Source: Natrinema salaciae
GTDB lineage: Archaea > Halobacteriota > Halobacteria > Halobacteriales > Natrialbaceae
NCBI RefSeq assembly: GCF_900110865.1
Contig: NZ_FOFD01000004.1
Span: forward strand, 1-64,000
Reading direction: 5' to 3'
Length of the DNA stretch: 64,000 bases
In this document: in pieces, positions 61,375 through 64,000 of the stretch
Position numbering within the stretch: position 1 is the first letter of the stretch
Layout of the letters: each line of letters opens with the position of its first letter
Notes under the pieces: generated by a model
Told to the model about the DNA's origin: nothing
The model's input: only the letters and a program-made list of their open reading frames with translations
Databases searched by the model: none
Translations under genes and position numbers: made by a program

Positions 61375-61587
61375 TTACCGAGTACCGAACGGCGCGAACA
61401 GCGATACGACGGCCCCGCCGATCGGCGACGCCCACGCGACGGCAAACAGTAGGTGAAAAGACCCGCCTGCTGCTCGAGTTCCACTGGTAGCGCGGCGTGC
61501 CGCCAGCAGGGCAGGGGCCGCGATCGGTCCGATGACGAGCCGACGGATCGAGCCCGAAAACGAAATTCGAGAGCGACGGGGGGATCG
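61375..61587 (-). pseudogene. Possible membrane-protein remnant downstream of the gene at 61588
   Basis: A minus-strand frame without a start codon, in phase with the stop of the gene at 61588, reads RRLVIGPIAAPALLAARR then GGSFHLLFAVAWASPIGG, AVVSLFAPFGTR and a stop at 61375. Two hydrophobic blocks suggest a fragment of a membrane protein. The block is short, so chance cannot be excluded. Confidence 0.2.
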
Positions 61588-62235
61588 TCAGTTCGTGAGT
61601 TCCTCGAACTTCTGCTCGCGACTCTCGGTGCTCTCGGTCACCCGCTCGGCGAACTCGTCGACCCGATCCTTGATCTCCTCGCGGCTGTCCGCCGGCGAGA
61701 ACGCGTCGGACATCGTGAGCAGGCGGACGAACGCCCGAAGCTCCTCGTCGGTGAGCTGTGCGAACTCCTCGTTCTCGAGCTTTTCGACGACCTCGTCGAC
61801 GTCGATCTGGCCGACCGGTTCCACGTTGAACTCGACGTTGACCATCCGATAGTTCGAACCGGCCAGTCGCTGTTCGGCCTTGCCGACGCCCTCGGAGAGC
61901 ATATCTTTGAACGGGGTGTGGTACCCCATCGTCCCGAGGTGGAGAAAGGCGAGCATGTCGGTGATCCCCTGCGTGTAGGCGTCGCGGCCCTCGTCGTCGG
62001 GGTCGAACACCGTCTCCCGGTCGCGCTCCTCCAGATATTCGAAGAGAATGCTAAAGTCGAGAATCGCGTTCCGGACGCGGCGTCGGATCCGGTTTCGCTT
62101 CTGTTTCTTCGAGTGATCCGTGTAGTCGGTCTTCCGACCGAGCAAAAAATCACGATCGGAGGGCGTGAGAATACCGCGCGGCCGATCCGAATCCGCGGCC
62201 GTCCGTAGGGGCTCTGGCACGTCGTCCTGGCTCAT
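61588..62235 (-). CDS. Conserved haloarchaeal protein, unknown function
   Basis: 215 residues from ATG at 62235. PLRTAADSDRPRGILTPSDRDFLLGRKTDYTDHSKKQKRNRIRRRVRNAILDFSILFEYLEERDRETVF is a highly conserved N-terminal block in haloarchaea, with a basic nucleic-acid-binding-like helix. The second half is acidic and helical (VDEVVEKLENEEFAQLTDEELRAFVRLLTM). No function is known to me. Monocistronic, TATA-like AATTAACG near the start. Confidence 0.85.
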   Translation of the reverse strand: MSQDDVPEPLRTAADSDRPRGILTPSDRDFLLGRKTDYTDHSKKQKRNRIRRRVRNAILDFSILFEYLEERDRETVFDPDDEGRDAYTQGITDMLAFLHLGTMGYHTPFKDMLSEGVGKAEQRLAGSNYRMVNVEFNVEPVGQIDVDEVVEKLENEEFAQLTDEELRAFVRLLTMSDAFSPADSREEIKDRVDEFAERVTESTESREQKFEELTN

Positions 62236-62362
62236 ACGGTACACACACGGCGGGCGCGAATTAACGTTTCCGTTCTCTAGAACGTGATGGCCGTCAAATA
62301 ACTTCGTCCCTCGAGGACCGGGTTCACGCTGGAACGGATTGCGTCCGGCGGGGGCGTAGCCA

Positions 62363-63679
62363 CTACGTCCGAAGTGTCTCGAACGTCTCGACGACGCGCG
62401 GCCAGTGATCGCTGTCCGCTTCGGCGTAGCCGTCCGCCGAGCCGCCCATGACGAACTGCGCCGTTCGCTCGCGGTTGGCCGTCGGCAGATACGGGACGGT
62501 GATCGCGTGTCCCGCGTCCGGATACACCAGATGTTCGTAGTCGCAACCGTGACAGTCGAGTCGCTTGGCCGCGAGATCGTGGAGCCTCACGGAGTCCCAC
62601 ATTCGGTCCGCACCCCCCGAGACGAGGAGGACCGGACCCGCTATCGACTCGACGGCGATCGTCGCCTCGGCGATCGTTTCGTCGGCGGCGTCTTCGAACG
62701 ACTGCGCGTAGCCGGGCTCCATCTCCATCGGCGGTTGCACGTCCCAGACCGAGTGATCGTCCGTGTACGGGACGTACGAAACCGGGTCGCTGTCAGCCGT
62801 CCACGACGGGCCCGGCGGGAACTCCCGTCGGGAGATACCCGCCCAGACGACGCCGCTCCCGTTGACCGAGACGACGGGCCCGACTGATTCGAGTCGGCTC
62901 CCGACGAGGAGCGCGAGTTCACCGCCTTTCGACGTCCCGAAAAGTCCCACCTTCGGTCCGCGGACGCCGGTCCGTTCACGCACCGATTCGACCGCGTTCT
63001 CGACGGATTCGAGCGGCACCTCCACGAGTTCCGCCGGGAGGCTATCGCGTCGGCCCTGCCAGTCGAAGTACTGCACGGCGAGCGCGACGAATCCGTGTGA
63101 CGCCAGCAACTGTGCTACCCCGTCGGCAGGTTCCCCGCTCGACCCGTGGAGCACGACCACCGCCGGTGCCGGTTCGCTCCCCGGTGGGTCGTAGATCCGG
63201 CCGACGAACGACTCGCCGTCCACCGTTTCGCACGTGACGTCCTGATCGCCGAACGTGCGTTCGATCGTCGTCGAACCGAGCGTCTCCGCGTCGCGTTCGA
63301 CGCGGACCGTCAGTTCGTCGCACACGTCGCGTCCGGGCTCGTACGGGCCCGAACCCTCCTCGGGTGTCGCCCGCTGGACGAGTTCGGTCACGCCGCCCGT
63401 TATCTCGCCGTCCGTAGCTGTCGCGGACTCGAGGTCGAGCGTCTCGTTCGGCGTGTCGTAGGTCGCTTTCGACTCCCAACTGCGCTCGCTCCCGTCAGTC
63501 AGCGAGACCCGGATATCGACGCGCTCGACGGGAACGTCCGTGATCGTGAGGTCGACCGACTCGTCCACCGAAACCGTCGGTGGATGCTCGAACCCGACTC
63601 CCGTTCCGGCTGGCGCGCTCGCGTCTCCCTGCTCACTCGTCGCAGACGAGCGCTCGTCGCTTCCTGCTTCTCTAGTCAT
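62363..63679 (-). CDS. Acyl-CoA thioester hydrolase/BAAT-like protein
   Basis: 438 residues. N-terminal Ig-like BAAT domain (residues 30-150, VDLTITDVPVERVDIRVSLTDGSERSW) and a C-terminal alpha/beta hydrolase domain with VVVLHGSSGEPADGVAQLLASHGFVALAVQYF, nucleophile elbow GLFGTSKGGELALL (Ser in GTSKGG), Asp in LLVSGGADRMW and His in PDAGHAITVPY. Bile acid-CoA:amino acid N-acyltransferase and acyl-CoA thioesterase relatives. The Cys of mammalian BAAT is Ser here, as in thioesterases. The substrate is unknown. Confidence 0.85.
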   Translation of the reverse strand: MTREAGSDERSSATSEQGDASAPAGTGVGFEHPPTVSVDESVDLTITDVPVERVDIRVSLTDGSERSWESKATYDTPNETLDLESATATDGEITGGVTELVQRATPEEGSGPYEPGRDVCDELTVRVERDAETLGSTTIERTFGDQDVTCETVDGESFVGRIYDPPGSEPAPAVVVLHGSSGEPADGVAQLLASHGFVALAVQYFDWQGRRDSLPAELVEVPLESVENAVESVRERTGVRGPKVGLFGTSKGGELALLVGSRLESVGPVVSVNGSGVVWAGISRREFPPGPSWTADSDPVSYVPYTDDHSVWDVQPPMEMEPGYAQSFEDAADETIAEATIAVESIAGPVLLVSGGADRMWDSVRLHDLAAKRLDCHGCDYEHLVYPDAGHAITVPYLPTANRERTAQFVMGGSADGYAEADSDHWPRVVETFETLRT

Positions 63680-63852
63680 GCGTTACGGGGACAGTGTCCC
63701 ACCGAGTGGGCATAAGTGTATTGAGAATTACATTTTGGTAAGCGATCTTCGAGAAGAGAGTTTTGGTTGTCTCTGTGAGACGATCGCCGAGGCAGCCGGT
63801 AATGATAGCTAGCTAACGACAGGTCAATGTGAGTCGGACGTAATGGTGGCGT

Positions 63853-64000
63853 ATGGGCGGAGACGTGGATCCGGAGGCGGTCGCGAAGAACCTCTCTGCG
63901 CTGGCGAACCCGTTACGGATTCGAATACTGCTCGCACTCGCGGAGACGCGCCAGCCGAGTTGGGAGCACCGGGGACTGAGTTACAGCGAGCTCCGGTCGG
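63853..64000 (+). CDS. ArsR-type HTH regulator, truncated by window edge
   Basis: 49 codons are visible before the edge: MGGDVDPEAVAKNLSALANPLRIRILLALAETRQPS, then LSYSELRS. The LSALANPLRIRILLALAE helix is the ArsR/DUF7344-like winged-helix N-terminus, with a following recognition segment. ATG at 63853. Divergent from the BAAT gene; 173 bp between them. Confidence 0.75.
   Translation, partial: MGGDVDPEAVAKNLSALANPLRIRILLALAETRQPSWEHRGLSYSELRS

Noticed and set aside
1-64000. CRISPR arrays, rRNA genes and replication origins
   Set aside because: No regular repeat-spacer arrays, no rRNA sequence and no orc1/cdc6 gene with ORB repeats were seen.

Overview
The window comes from a haloarchaeon, probably of the Natrialbales (Natrinema/Haloterrigena/Natronorubrum-like). 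The evidence is a GC-rich genome with very acidic proteins, an archaeal tRNA-Tyr with a C1-G72 pair, two-FtsZ-type division genes (cdrL-cdrS-ftsZ2), NcsA, L15e, CDP-archaeol synthase, RIO2 kinase and many leaderless starts about 27 nt after a TATA box. The placement below order level is inference.

Layout. 1-1246: right end of an integrated element, six short overlapping minus-strand genes ending beside tRNA-Tyr (1415-1488). 1614-5044: cell division (cdrL, cdrS, ftsZ2) and convergent ncsA. 5209-20470: core and accessory genes (hydrolases, an ABC exporter, a ferredoxin with an R2-like di-iron protein, an SCP2 protein, two HTH_10 regulators, a DUF6230/DUF6114 membrane pair, a methyltransferase, endonuclease IV, lipoate ligase).

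20705-26978: a lower-GC island with an MFS exporter, two SagB-type flavin dehydrogenases carrying PqqD/RRE-like N-termini, a 28-codon peptide gene with a perfect Shine-Dalgarno sequence between them, an M3 oligopeptidase and a GNAT acetyltransferase. It has the architecture of a RiPP biosynthetic cluster without YcaO, LanM or radical SAM. The two dehydrogenases have lost opposite halves of the FMN-site motifs, which suggests an obligate heterodimer. This is the best candidate for an undescribed system.

27230-33709: RIO2, an IS4-family insertion sequence, a trio of secreted and membrane-anchored regulator genes with 11-bp tandem repeats in the promoter, a panE remnant and an UPF0175/PIN toxin-antitoxin pair. 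33892-45727: housekeeping genes (rpl15e and thrS with structured leaders, usp, a lone methylaspartate mutase S subunit, a PRTase regulator, HAD/aldolase, NUDIX, pyrE, carS).

45935-61083: a catabolic region holding an ectoine-hydrolase-like M24 protein (DoeA), glutamate dehydrogenase, an FAD/Fe-S 2-hydroxyacid oxidase, a D-2-hydroxyacid dehydrogenase, an AbgA-like M20 hydrolase, a threonine ammonia-lyase, a class III aminotransferase and a BCCT transporter. Four of its promoters share an operator-like motif, GTA(A/T)ACA-N5-TGT, which suggests one regulon for uptake and breakdown of a compatible solute such as ectoine. A low-GC Tat-secreted orphan (58314-59126) sits inside it. 61588-64000: a conserved basic protein, a BAAT-like acyl hydrolase and the start of an ArsR-type regulator cut by the window edge.
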